This document shows positions 1 to 6,368 of a stretch of DNA of 16,273 bases, one piece after another (position 1 is the first letter of the stretch; every line of letters starts with the position of its first letter). Under the pieces are notes generated by a model. That model was not told where the DNA came from. It did no database searches and saw only the letters and a list, made by a program, of their open reading frames with translations. The stretch covers positions 1 to 16,273 of the forward strand of contig DEUB01000053.1 of NCBI GenBank assembly GCA_002362385.1, given 5' to 3'. The position numbers were made by a program, and so were the translations under genes. The stretch is from Lachnospiraceae bacterium UBA3273 (lineage in GTDB: Bacteria; Bacillota; Clostridia; Lachnospirales; Lachnospiraceae).

Positions 1-2
1 AT

Positions 3-56
3 CTGCTTAATCAACAGACACTAAGTAATAATTGGAATCCAAATAAGAGTAAGTAG
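3..56 (+). pseudogene. 3' end of an upstream gene, probably a toxin tail
   Basis: Seventeen codons are open from the window edge in frame 3, ending LSNNWNPNKSK and a TAG stop at 54-56. The stop lies 13 bases before the ATG of the next gene, the same toxin-end/immunity-start spacing seen elsewhere here. Only the tail is visible, so no family can be named. It may be the end of a complete upstream Rhs-type toxin or another stump. The call rests on context and protein-like composition. Confidence 0.35.
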
Positions 57-69
57 TAGAAAGGAAAAA

Positions 70-603
70 ATGAGTTTGATTGGAGATAAAAAATTTTTTG
101 CTATAGAGGTAACAAAGGATGAATATGCTTATCAATTATCTTTATATATTGAAGGAAGAGATATATTGCAGTTTGCGATTAAGGGAGTGGTTTACCCGCA
201 TAGATGGAGCGACTTTGATGATATCGTAGAGTGGTTTGAGGATAATATGAGGTATATATTGAATGAGGAACCTTTATCAATAATGACGTCAGGGAGTTCG
301 ACTACAGAGCGTTATGAAAATTGTTATAAATCAGAATTAAAAGTTCCTGAAGCAGAGATGTTATGTGATTGGTCGTTTAGACATTCATGGTTTTCAGCAA
401 GGGAAGGTTCATATTTAGCAGATGTTATTTTTCAGAATGTAAATGGAAAGATAGAAATATCGTGGGATAATACGGAATTGTTTAAAGAGGAGGGGGTTTC
501 TTATCTTTTCCCAAAGGGAAGATATGAGGTGGATAAAGTACAATTTCAAAAGGTTATAGAGGAATTTTGTTCGGTCTATAAGCAATTAAGCCTCTTTTTT
601 TGA
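70..603 (+). CDS. Putative immunity protein, unknown family (177 aa)
   Basis: This encodes a soluble acidic protein with no signal peptide or membrane segment. The ATG at 70 follows AAAGGAAA at about 60-67, a usable ribosome binding site. The central part is rich in aromatic residues: WSFRHSWFSAREGSYLADV at about residues 100-119, then a strand-like KIEISWDN. The C-terminus is a helix followed by LSLFF. I do not recognise the family. Size, strand, AT-rich composition and position directly after a toxin-like tail fit an immunity protein that binds the toxin encoded just upstream. That function is inferred from context. A cytoplasmic location is likely because there is no export signal. Confidence 0.6.
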   Translation: MSLIGDKKFFAIEVTKDEYAYQLSLYIEGRDILQFAIKGVVYPHRWSDFDDIVEWFEDNMRYILNEEPLSIMTSGSSTTERYENCYKSELKVPEAEMLCDWSFRHSWFSAREGSYLADVIFQNVNGKIEISWDNTELFKEEGVSYLFPKGRYEVDKVQFQKVIEEFCSVYKQLSLFF

Positions 604-643
604 TAATGGATTTTGATTTTTTTGTTAAGGGATGATATATGAT

Positions 644-1153
644 ATGGAGTATTTAGAAACAATTTCAATTAGAGGGCGTATGGCATATGTCATTTGTCTG
701 TTTGAAAGAGTATTAATACATTATAATTATGATAAACAAGATTGGGTTAAGGTACTAGAGAAGTTATGGGAATATACTTATGTTGAATACTTAGATGATT
801 GGATGTATGAGTTTGCGGAATATTTACCAGATAATATTTTAGAAGATTCTTTAGATGATTTTGAATTTATTACTTCAGAAGAATACAAATACTTGTACAA
901 ATTATATAGTGAATCTTGTATAGAGGTTCGTCGTTTTATAAAACTAATATTTGAACTCGGAAGTATAGACTTATATTCCAGATTAGTTGATAATAGTCCT
1001 AATACTTTAAAAAAAATCGAAGAGGCAGTAGAACTATTAAAAGCGAATGGAATAGATAATATCTCAATAGAACCCTTTCGACAATATTCGTTTAAGGAAC
1101 GTAACGGATGGGGAGAAAAATTTGATGGAAGAAGTTTATCGATAATTCTTTAA
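644..1153 (+). CDS. Putative helical immunity protein, possibly C-terminally altered
   Basis: This acidic, mostly alpha-helical protein is about 169 residues from the preferred start. An ATG at 632 also exists but lies only one base after AAGG (627-630). The in-frame ATG at 644, Met5 of the longer form, has a better spacing of about 11 bases and is chosen. The region contains many Tyr, Glu and Asp residues (for example EYLDDWMYEFAEYLPDNIL). No named family is recognised. After the stop, another frame stays open with a protein-like helical peptide (1146-1244), so the natural C-terminus may have been lost by a frameshift. Gene order suggests an orphan immunity gene. Confidence 0.55.
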   Translation: MEYLETISIRGRMAYVICLFERVLIHYNYDKQDWVKVLEKLWEYTYVEYLDDWMYEFAEYLPDNILEDSLDDFEFITSEEYKYLYKLYSESCIEVRRFIKLIFELGSIDLYSRLVDNSPNTLKKIEEAVELLKANGIDNISIEPFRQYSFKERNGWGEKFDGRSLSIIL

Positions 1154-1244
1154 TTTTGCCTTAAAAACTCTATTATCTACTAATTCATGGACACGAAAAT
1201 ATTGGATGAATAGGGCACTTGATTTTAATAAAGGAAAACAGAAT
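1146..1244 (+). pseudogene. Short coding remnant, possible frameshifted tail of the preceding gene
   Basis: In frame 3, codons from 1146 read continuously through ALKTLLSTNSWTRKYWMNRAL into the next gene's frame. A TAA at 1143-1145 and a short run back to 1125 (MEEVYR) interrupt the same frame. The peptide is amphipathic and helix-like, matching the helical character of the gene before it. It may be the displaced C-terminus of that gene or a toxin stump. Low confidence. Confidence 0.25.
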
Positions 1245-1682
1245 ATGTATGATGAAATTACACAAATAATATGTAACGCTAGAGAGGATGTTGATTTTGC
1301 AGACTTCGGAAAAGGGATATCTGATGAATGGATAGAATTGGCAGAAAAAAGATTAAACATAACATTCCCCAATTCTTATAAGTGGTGGTTGCATAATTAT
1401 CGTGGCGGTAAAGTTTATGGTGAAGAAATTTATAGTATTTATGGGTTGGATTTTGATACAGTAGTAGGCGGAGATGTCGTTTATATCAACGAATTAAGTA
1501 GAAAGAAAAATTCAGATTGGGAAGACAAATTAATAATATGTGAACCAAATGACAAGTTATTCTATTTTGATTTATCTCAAGGAATTAGAGATGGAGAATA
1601 TCCAATCTATGAATATTTTACAAAAACACTATATGCTACGAATTTTATTGAGTTCTTAAAAAGGAGAATTTTAGAAGTATAA
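1245..1682 (+). CDS. SMI1/KNR4 (SUKH) family immunity protein
   Basis: SUKH-superfamily proteins are the commonest immunity proteins of bacterial polymorphic toxin systems, binding and blocking diverse nuclease and deaminase toxins in the cytoplasm. The N-terminal half has the family's typical helix and motif: ISDEWIELAEKRLNITFP, then SYKWWLHNYRGG, followed by alternating strands (YSIYGLDF, DVVYINEL) and a closing aromatic helix. The start at 1245 is preferred over the in-frame ATG at 1206 because AAGGAAAA (1231-1238) sits at the right distance and the SUKH homology begins after it. The protein is then 145 aa, normal for the family. The cognate toxin is not identifiable here. Confidence 0.75.
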   Translation: MYDEITQIICNAREDVDFADFGKGISDEWIELAEKRLNITFPNSYKWWLHNYRGGKVYGEEIYSIYGLDFDTVVGGDVVYINELSRKKNSDWEDKLIICEPNDKLFYFDLSQGIRDGEYPIYEYFTKTLYATNFIEFLKRRILEV

Positions 1683-1698
1683 TTTATTTATATCTCCA

Positions 1699-1830
1699 CA
1701 TAAGGACGCCCACTACCAAAAAACAACCATGGTCTTTAAATTAATCGAAATGGCTCTCACCGAAGGTAATTTATCCATGAAAATTAATTTGAAGAACTTA
1801 GGGCGAGATTCGCCATTTTGGTGTACTTAA
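1699..1830 (+). pseudogene. Degenerate open stretch after the SUKH gene
   Basis: The 171 bases between the SUKH gene and the IS200 fragment hold no intact gene. One frame is open from 1681 to a TAA at 1828-1830 and reads a plausible peptide (HYQKTTMVFKLIEMALTEG). There is no ribosome binding site before the internal ATG at 1729. It could be a tail of a lost toxin or chance. The segment also has imperfect inverted bases (AATGGC near 1749, GCCATT near 1812). Confidence 0.2.
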
Positions 1831-1853
1831 GGACATCCGCAATCAAAACTGAA

Positions 1854-2107
1854 TGAAAATCCTAATCCCCCAGCTATGCTGGGGAGAATGGAGTAAGCAG
1901 AAGCGTGTAGGATAACACAAGAAAGCCTCCTATGTTAGAATGAGAAAGGTATCGCAATCCAATCTCAAGACAAAGGAGGCGGTCCATATGGACAATCAAA
2001 GTTTATCACATGTACGCTGGAAATGCCAGTATCATATAGTATTTATACCAAAGTATCGCAAGAAAGTATTATATGGAAAGCTAAGAAATGATGTAAGGGA
2101 AATCATC
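1854..2107 (+). mobile_element. IS200-type left-end fragment, copy A
   Basis: This is the left end of an IS200/IS605-family element, with a perfect 7-bp hairpin (CCCCAGC at 1868-1874, GCTGGGG at 1878-1884, loop TAT), a leader of about 100 bases and the first codons of tnpA. Alignment with copy B (5801-6054) is gap-free over 254 bases with about 17 mismatches. The right end and most of tnpA are missing. The leader contains GCCTCCT (1925-1931), complementary to AGGAGGC (1974-1980), the tnpA ribosome binding site. Confidence 0.8.
1925..1980 (+). promoter_or_regulatory. Predicted leader structure hiding the tnpA ribosome binding site
   Basis: GCCTCCT (1925-1931) is perfectly complementary to AGGAGGC (1974-1980), which contains the tnpA Shine-Dalgarno sequence. 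IS200 leaders are known to repress transposase translation by this kind of sequestration. The same pairing is intact in copy B (5872-5878 with 5921-5927), although both transposase genes are broken. Confidence 0.5.
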
Positions 2108-2116
2108 AACATTTGA
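1988..2116 (+). pseudogene. tnpA: Truncated IS200 transposase TnpA (copy A)
   Basis: The start ATG at 1988 follows AGGAGGC by 7 bases. The protein begins MDNQSLSHVRWKCQYHIVF and continues PKYRKKVLYGKLRNDV, the conserved first strand and helix of Y1 (HUH) transposases. It then leaves the family at codon 40 and stops at TGA 2114-2116. A full TnpA is about 150 residues. Both the HUH motif and the catalytic tyrosine are absent, so it cannot be active. Confidence 0.85.
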
Positions 2117-2531
2117 GGGGAGGATTTATAGGAATGTTGATAACAAATATAATCCATTGGAAATGAATCAGTATACAATTAATGCAGATTATCGATATAC
2201 AGGAAAGGGAATGCCAGGATTGTATTTTGGTAGTGGAGAGAAAATAGTAAGAGCAGAAGTAGGATATTATGGTACAACAGATTTCCTAAATCGGACTACA
2301 TATTCATATGATGTTAAATTAGACAATATGTTGGATGTGAGTAATCCATATGTACGTGAGCAATTAGGGATTTCTCTTGAAAGTATTGTTGGAGATAGTT
2401 ATGGATATGCACACACGCATTCTGTTGGAAGATTTGCGTATAGAAATGGATATAATGGTATTATAGCACCATCAGCTAGAGCAGATGGTGGAGTTAATCT
2501 CATATTGTTTGATGTTAAGGGAGTTGAATAA
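2109..2531 (+). pseudogene. RES-domain toxin, 5'-truncated polymorphic-toxin tail
   Basis: RES domains degrade NAD+ as the toxins of ParT/MbcT-type toxin-antitoxin modules; here one forms the C-terminal tail of a secreted toxin gene. The frame is open from 2097, where it meets the IS200 fragment. Reading from the TTG at 2157, the family's spaced triad is seen: Arg13, Tyr23 and Glu34, with gaps of 10 and 11, in YRYTGKGMPGLYFGSGEKI and RAEV. It is followed by LDVSNP and the closing IIAPSARADGGVNLILF with Ser106. Nearly the whole domain is present and all key residues are kept. The delivery part is gone, and there is no ribosome binding site before TTG 2157 or ATG 2163. It could be expressed only by fusion or low-level initiation. 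Confidence 0.7.
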
Positions 2532-2532
2532 A

Positions 2533-2796
2533 GTGATAAATATTTATTTTATGGCATGTGAATATAGGGATGATTATTGGAAAGATATAGTAGACTGTTT
2601 TGAGAAATCAACATTAAAAATTGAAGGGATACCGCAAGATATAATAAATGTTTTGGATGGACTTATGGGAGAAAGCGCTGTGAAATGGGTGGATACACCA
2701 CTGCAAATGTTAGATAATGAAACAGCAAGAAATCTTGTTAAAACAGAAGACGGTTATAAAGCGCTTAAGGTGTTACTTACAAGAATGCCCCTCTAA
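2533..2796 (+). CDS. MbcA/ParS/Xre-type antitoxin acting as RES immunity protein
   Basis: The predicted role is to bind and inactivate the RES toxin encoded just upstream. This 87-residue protein carries the C-terminal toxin-binding domain (formerly DUF2384) of RES antitoxins. The visible pattern is LMGESAVKWVDTPLQMLD, then NETARNLVKTEDGYKALKVLL and a final Arg-Met-Pro. The family pattern is W-x-x-TP...L-x-x-x-TP-x-x-L-x-x-T-x-x-G-x-x-x-V-x-x-x-L-x-R. It lacks the usual N-terminal Xre-like helix-turn-helix, so it is a minimal toxin-binding form and probably does not autoregulate. The GTG start at 2533 is chosen because AAGGGAG (2517-2523), inside the last toxin codons, is correctly spaced and the toxin stop is one base away, giving translational coupling. 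Confidence 0.7.
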   Translation: MINIYFMACEYRDDYWKDIVDCFEKSTLKIEGIPQDIINVLDGLMGESAVKWVDTPLQMLDNETARNLVKTEDGYKALKVLLTRMPL

Positions 2797-2823
2797 GTTT
2801 ATAAAAAGTTAAAGTAAGAAGCA

Positions 2824-3651
2824 ATGAGCGACATCCGAAACGGAAGCGGAGCCAGCCTGAAAACTTCAGAAGCGGTAAAAGAAGAAACAGCCGGATATAC
2901 CCTGCCAGAGTTAGCCTCTGCCGCAGGAATTGAATACCTGTATAACGGACAGTATGGCGTAAGCACAGACCAAAACGGCTTATATTATATGAGAGCCCGC
3001 TATTATGACCAGGACATCAGGCGTTTTATCAACCGGGATGTTGTAAGCGGGGAAATCACAAACAGCCAAAGCCTGAACAGGTACTGTTATGTACAGGGAA
3101 ATCCGGTCAGCTTAACAGACCCTTTCGGACTGTGCCCCGACAGTAATTCGGCGTTTAAGAACCTGTGTATTAACCTTTACCATATGGACTGGAATGCCGT
3201 AGGACACGCAGCCTTGGATGCGGCAGGAGTATTCTTTGAAGGGGCGGATGTTGTCAATGCCATCTGGTATGCCTGTGAGGGAAACATGGAAATGGCAGCT
3301 GCCAGCGCCATCTGCGCCATACCGGGAGCAGGGCTTGCAGCCGGAAATCTGTTGATGAAGAGCAATAAGCTTGCAGCGGCAGGACGGGCAGTAAAAGCCA
3401 TAGCGAAGCTGACCCAGGGAACGATGGGAGTATGTGCGGGAATCGAGACGGCACGGACAGGCTTTACAAACTTCCTGAACGGACTGGAAGCGGGGATCTT
3501 TGATGGGGGAGCATTTTTGCAGACCCTTGGGGGTATCGGGATAGCGGTGCTGTCGGGGGAAGAGCATGGTGCCTTCGGGGAGAGAACTGCTGGCGTGTAC
3601 AGGGAATCCTGCGAAGACCATGAAGGGGAGACTGCTGGATGCGGATATTAG
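2824..3651 (+). pseudogene. Rhs core C-terminus and pre-toxin region, 5'-truncated and frameshifted
   Basis: This is the end of a large Rhs/YD-repeat secreted toxin. The start is not a true gene start: it begins abruptly 27 bases after the antitoxin gene, without a ribosome binding site. The Rhs-associated core end is clear (YLYNGQYGV, NGLYYMRARYYDQDIRRFIN, SLNRYCYVQGNPVSLTDPFGL). In complete proteins the variable tail begins after this point. A hydrophobic, Ala/Gly-rich pre-toxin region follows (about residues 115-240). The last 30 or so residues (from EEHGAFGERT) are out-of-frame sequence after a probable one-base insertion in the GGGGG run at 3555-3559. Without it, VLSGKSM continues into the nuclease tail. 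The DNA is clearly GC-richer than its neighbours. Confidence 0.85.
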
Positions 3652-4021
3652 CGGGAAACCAGTTGAGAGTGGTAGTTCTTCAACAAAGCCAGGATTTGAA
3701 ACTTGGCTGAATAAGGGAGCTTCGGATAATAAAGTATATTTTGGTATTGATGAAAATGGTAATTTTGTTTGCACAGGAATAACTAAGCAATCAAAAAATG
3801 CAAGATTAAGACAACATCAGAATAATGGAAAACCTTTTGGTGACTTGGTTGCTCAGTATGATGGATTGACAAGAAACCAAGCAAGAGCTATAGAACAATA
3901 TTTTATAGGAAAGCCTAATGGGCCCAATGATTTTAATGAAATTAATAGCATAAGAATAAATCATAGGTATTATGATGATGCACATAATTGGGCTATGGAA
4001 TTTTTAGGTGTTAAGGAGTAA
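3560..4021 (+). pseudogene. GIY-YIG-like nuclease toxin tail of the Rhs gene, separated by a frameshift
   Basis: This is the C-terminal toxin of the Rhs gene, in frame 2 after the G-run lesion. Numbering from ATG 3566, residues 57-60 (VYFG) and 68-71 (VCTG) are 11 residues apart, as in GIY-YIG nucleases. ARLRQH (79-84) matches the R-x-x-x-H helix of I-TevI. Glu110 and Asn127 are candidates for the metal-binding Glu and the conserved Asn. The second motif has Cys69 (TGC at 3770-3772) where the family has Tyr, one A-to-G change away. GC-rich pre-toxin DNA gives way to AT-rich toxin DNA near 3660. The likely target is DNA. With the frameshift and the Cys, this copy is probably inactive. The GIY-YIG call is based on motif spacing only. 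Confidence 0.6.
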
Positions 4022-4026
4022 CATTT

Positions 4027-4608
4027 ATGGCGAGTTTTGATATTAATAACAATATTATTGCAGACCGTTGGAAGGAAAGGTATGAAAAACTATCAGATGA
4101 AAAAAAGAATAAATTAGAAGTGCTTTCTAAGGCTGAAATTTCTGAATATCAATTACAGGTAATAAAAAGAAAAAGAATATATCCTAAAAAAGGTGATATC
4201 TTTGAAATAAAACCTAAGGGAAATATATTGTTACATGGCATGGTTATTAACAATCATATAAATAATATTAATGGAGATGATTTGTTATTAGTTTTGATTT
4301 TTAAGGAACATGTTGATGTAAGACGCTGTGTTATTAAAGGAATAAAAAGCGATGATTTACTGATTCCACCGCAAATTGTAGGAAAAGAATATTGGGCGCG
4401 AGGATATTTTTGTAATGTTGATGGTTATGATGATACAATTCGTATTGACAATTATGGTTTCTATTATATTGGAAAACACAAGTTTTGTGATGAGTATGGA
4501 AATGAAATGAAAGAAGAACCAGAATTGTTAGGTATATACGGTGTAGCTACTATTATCGGTGTTGCAAAAAAAATAAATCAAGAACTAATTATTGCAGGAA
4601 TTTTATAA
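4027..4608 (+). CDS. Imm26-like immunity protein
   Basis: This is the likely inhibitor of the nuclease tail immediately upstream. The 193-residue protein has a basic helical N-terminus (about 1-50). It then has the barrel-type segment typical of Imm26: YPKKGDIFEIKPKGNILLHG with following strands, and later EYWARGYFCNVDGYDDT and DNYGFYYIG. The start ATG follows TTAAGGAG (4011-4018), which lies within the last toxin codons. The toxin stop is five bases upstream, so the two genes are translationally coupled and belong to one cassette. The Imm26 name is from motif recollection and would need a profile search. The immunity role is strongly supported by position. Confidence 0.65.
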   Translation: MASFDINNNIIADRWKERYEKLSDEKKNKLEVLSKAEISEYQLQVIKRKRIYPKKGDIFEIKPKGNILLHGMVINNHINNINGDDLLLVLIFKEHVDVRRCVIKGIKSDDLLIPPQIVGKEYWARGYFCNVDGYDDTIRIDNYGFYYIGKHKFCDEYGNEMKEEPELLGIYGVATIIGVAKKINQELIIAGIL

Positions 4609-4609
4609 C

Positions 4610-4783
4610 TTTAATTATTTCTCCACTCAAAATATGCCAGATAGAATTATTGGAGCAAATAAGGTGTCATTGAATACTGCTAAGAAGAATTATAAATTGT
4701 TTGGAGCCACAGAAGAACGTTTTATAAATATGGTTCGTCAACCATATGAGGATGAGAAAAAGGGCACATATAGTGCCAGCTAG
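4610..4783 (+). pseudogene. Toxin C-terminal stump of about 57 residues
   Basis: The frame begins, without any ribosome binding site, inside the end of the preceding gene. From about 4610 it reads a convincing soluble protein tail: NMPDRIIGANKVSLNTAKK, then NYKLFGATEERFINMVRQ, then EDEKKGTYSAS and a TAG stop. The stop is 28 bases before the next gene's ATG. I do not recognise the domain. It has the lysine-rich, AT-rich look of the other toxin tails here and sits in the toxin position. Confidence 0.4.
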
Positions 4784-4811
4784 ACCTAATTAGTAGGAAG
4801 GCAATGTTGTT

Positions 4812-5111
4812 ATGGATGAGATGATGAAAGTGATAAGTAAATATCCAAATGGTACATATCTGAGGGTGGAATGGGATAATGGTCAATTAGTATTAGAAGG
4901 AAAAATTGATACAATTTATGAAAGTGATAATGGTTTTGAGGAGGAAGATGATGGATATAAAGAATTTTATGCATGTGCATTTCGCGTTGAAAACATTCTT
5001 ATTAATTTAAAAGATAAAGAATGTTACATAGGCGGGTTAATTGAAATATCTATGGAAAATGAACCAACATTAATTGCATTGGATGACGGAAACATTATAT
5101 GGAGAAAATAA
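4812..5111 (+). CDS. Small putative immunity protein, unknown family (99 aa)
   Basis: This acidic, beta-strand-rich protein shows KYPNGTYLRVEWDNGQLVLE, an acidic loop with a run of Glu/Asp (FEEEDDGYKEF), then FRVENILINL and a final strand pair ending GNIIWRK. The ATG at 4812 follows AGGAAGG (4794-4800); further in-frame ATGs at 4821 and 4824 are possible starts. It follows a toxin stump, so it is probably the surviving inhibitor. No family is recognised. The acidic surface would suit binding to a basic nuclease toxin, which is speculation. Confidence 0.55.
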   Translation: MDEMMKVISKYPNGTYLRVEWDNGQLVLEGKIDTIYESDNGFEEEDDGYKEFYACAFRVENILINLKDKECYIGGLIEISMENEPTLIALDDGNIIWRK

Positions 5112-5169
5112 CATAAAATATATCAGGGTTATACTTTAGGGCTCTTAACAATCTATAACATCTGCATAT

Positions 5170-5230
5170 CTATTAATTAACCGTCATGGCTACACAGAAG
5201 CAATTAAGAATCCATGTTGTTAATTAATAG
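5170..5230. repeat. Perfect 12-bp inverted repeat with extended stem
   Basis: CTATTAATTAAC (5170-5181) and GTTAATTAATAG (5219-5230) are exact reverse complements. The stem can extend after a short bulge through CATGG (5185-5189) and CCATG (5212-5216), leaving a loop of about 22 bases. It lies in a non-coding gap between two immunity genes. There is no T-run after it, so it is not an obvious terminator. It could be a recombination scar, an attachment-like site or an operator. Confidence 0.5.
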
Positions 5231-5295
5231 GCACCTGCAAAATTTTGCCAAGCTCCGTATACGGACGAACATTGTGAATTTATACATGGAAGAAT

Positions 5296-5361
5296 GTTTC
5301 GGATTTGACACTAAGAGAAATTAATCCGGATGGTTTTAATGCATATGAAAAGAAGGTTTAG
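5296..5361 (+). pseudogene. Toxin C-terminal stump carrying the next gene's ribosome binding site
   Basis: In one frame 21 codons read VSDLTLREINPDGFNAYEKKV and then TAG at 5359-5361. The sequence is protein-like and has no start of its own. The stop overlaps GGAGGAA (5361-5367), the ribosome binding site of the next gene, and GTG 5371 follows. This matches the toxin-immunity junction seen in the intact pairs. The rest of the gap (5112-5295) holds only the inverted repeat. Confidence 0.4.
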
Positions 5362-5370
5362 GAGGAATTA

Positions 5371-5787
5371 GTGATAAACAGTAAATGTGTTGCAATGATT
5401 ATACAAAATAAAATACCAATTGAGTGGATGAGATTAAATATGTATATTGAAGAAGATATATATAGAAATATTCCTATGTTGGTATTTCGAGTTGATAAAA
5501 TTTGTCAAGAAAATTTAATTGAAAAATTAAAAGATTGTGTTGCACATTTTTCAGGAATTCTAGATTGGAAAATGTTTAAGGATCCTTTATCTAGGAGAGG
5601 AAACTATTTACTTACAATTTCAAAATTAGAAATGATGCATGAATCATATTACAATGGGGATATCGAATATGATCAAAAAAAATATTTTGGGATAGAAAAT
5701 TATAAAAAGTATTGTGAATGTGCAATAGAGGATATTCCATTGTTAGCAAGGCATATAGATGAAAATCTCAAAAACTATTGGGTGTAA
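5371..5787 (+). CDS. Putative immunity protein, unknown family (138 aa)
   Basis: The start is GTG at 5371, preceded by GGAGGAA at 5361-5367; there is no better ATG nearby. The protein is soluble, with an N-terminal strand/helix segment (KCVAMIIQNKIPIEWMRLNM), a central lysine-rich helix, and a C-terminal Tyr/Cys-containing helical part (ENYKKYCECAIEDIPLLARH). There are no membrane segments. I do not recognise the family. It directly follows a toxin stump and is followed 14 bases later by an IS200 fragment, so it is probably an orphan immunity gene. Confidence 0.55.
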   Translation: MINSKCVAMIIQNKIPIEWMRLNMYIEEDIYRNIPMLVFRVDKICQENLIEKLKDCVAHFSGILDWKMFKDPLSRRGNYLLTISKLEMMHESYYNGDIEYDQKKYFGIENYKKYCECAIEDIPLLARHIDENLKNYWV

Positions 5788-5800
5788 TATCTTGCTTAAG

Positions 5801-6054
5801 TGAAAATCCTAATCCCACAGCTATGCTGGGGAGAATGGAGTAAGCAGGAGCGTGTAGGATAACACAAGAAAGCCTCCTATGTTAGAATGAGAAAGGTATC
5901 GCAAGCCAATCTCAAAACAAAGGAGGCGGTCCATATGGACAATCAAAGTTTATCACATGTATGCTGGAAATGCCAGTACCATATAGTATTCACTCCAAAG
6001 TATCGTAAGAAGGTAGTGTATGGGAAGCTGAGAAATGATGTAAGGAAAATTATC
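5801..6054 (+). mobile_element. IS200-type left-end fragment, copy B
   Basis: Colinear with copy A at a constant offset of 3947 and without gaps; about 93% identical. The hairpin is kept with one mismatch (CCCACAGC, TAT, GCTGGGG near 5815-5832). The leader and its pairing segments are almost unchanged, while most differences fall in the tnpA codons. It is cut at the same nucleotide as copy A, just after the VRxII codons. It starts 14 bases after the stop of the preceding immunity gene. Confidence 0.8.
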
Positions 6055-6072
6055 TCGTGGTTGCTAACTTAA
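5935..6072 (+). pseudogene. tnpA: Truncated IS200 transposase TnpA (copy B)
   Basis: ATG 5935 follows AGGAGGC (5921-5927). The protein reads MDNQSLSHVCWKCQYHIVF and PKYRKKVVYGKLRNDV, then leaves the family (SWLLT) and stops at 6070-6072. An ATG at 5887 in the same frame lies in the structured leader and is not the natural start. The HUH motif and catalytic Tyr are missing, so the protein is inactive. Confidence 0.85.
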
Positions 6073-6368
6073 AAAAATTTTCAGGTATAATTAAGGTGTT
6101 CATCTTGGCAGGATGAAAAAACATTTTAAGAATACTGGATGTTATTAATCATAGCGAAGAAAAGGTAACAGATTCGCTTTTATAAAAAGAAGATGTTTTA
6201 TTTTGTACATCTTTCTGGCTGGAAACATATGTGCATTAAATCTGAAATGACACAGTTTTCGCTCATAAATAAAAGCCTTGGAGTTGTTATGACTTTATTA
6301 ATCATTGCACAAACGGCTAAAATAAAGGATTTTTTGTGCAAAACAAATAAGAAAGTAGAGAGAAAATT
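6073..6368. other. Non-coding gap with three small inverted repeats
   Basis: No supported gene is seen. Inverted repeats are AGCGAA/TTCGCT (6153-6158, 6173-6178) followed by TTTTAT, a weak terminator candidate; AAGATGT/ACATCTT (6190-6196, 6207-6213); and TTGCACAAA/TTTGTGCAA (6305-6313, 6333-6341). The last sits 28 bases before the next gene's ATG and could form a leader hairpin. An overlapping open frame at 6193-6492 is judged spurious. Confidence 0.4.

Noticed and set aside
1206..1244. ATG 1206 as start of the first SUKH gene
   Set aside because: It has no ribosome binding site, whereas ATG 1245 has AAGGAAAA at the right distance and the SUKH similarity begins after it.
3112..3774. Long minus-strand open frames opposite the Rhs pre-toxin
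   Set aside because: They are shadows of the GC-rich Rhs coding strand: Cys/Pro/Ser-rich low-complexity translations without start signals or domain resemblance.
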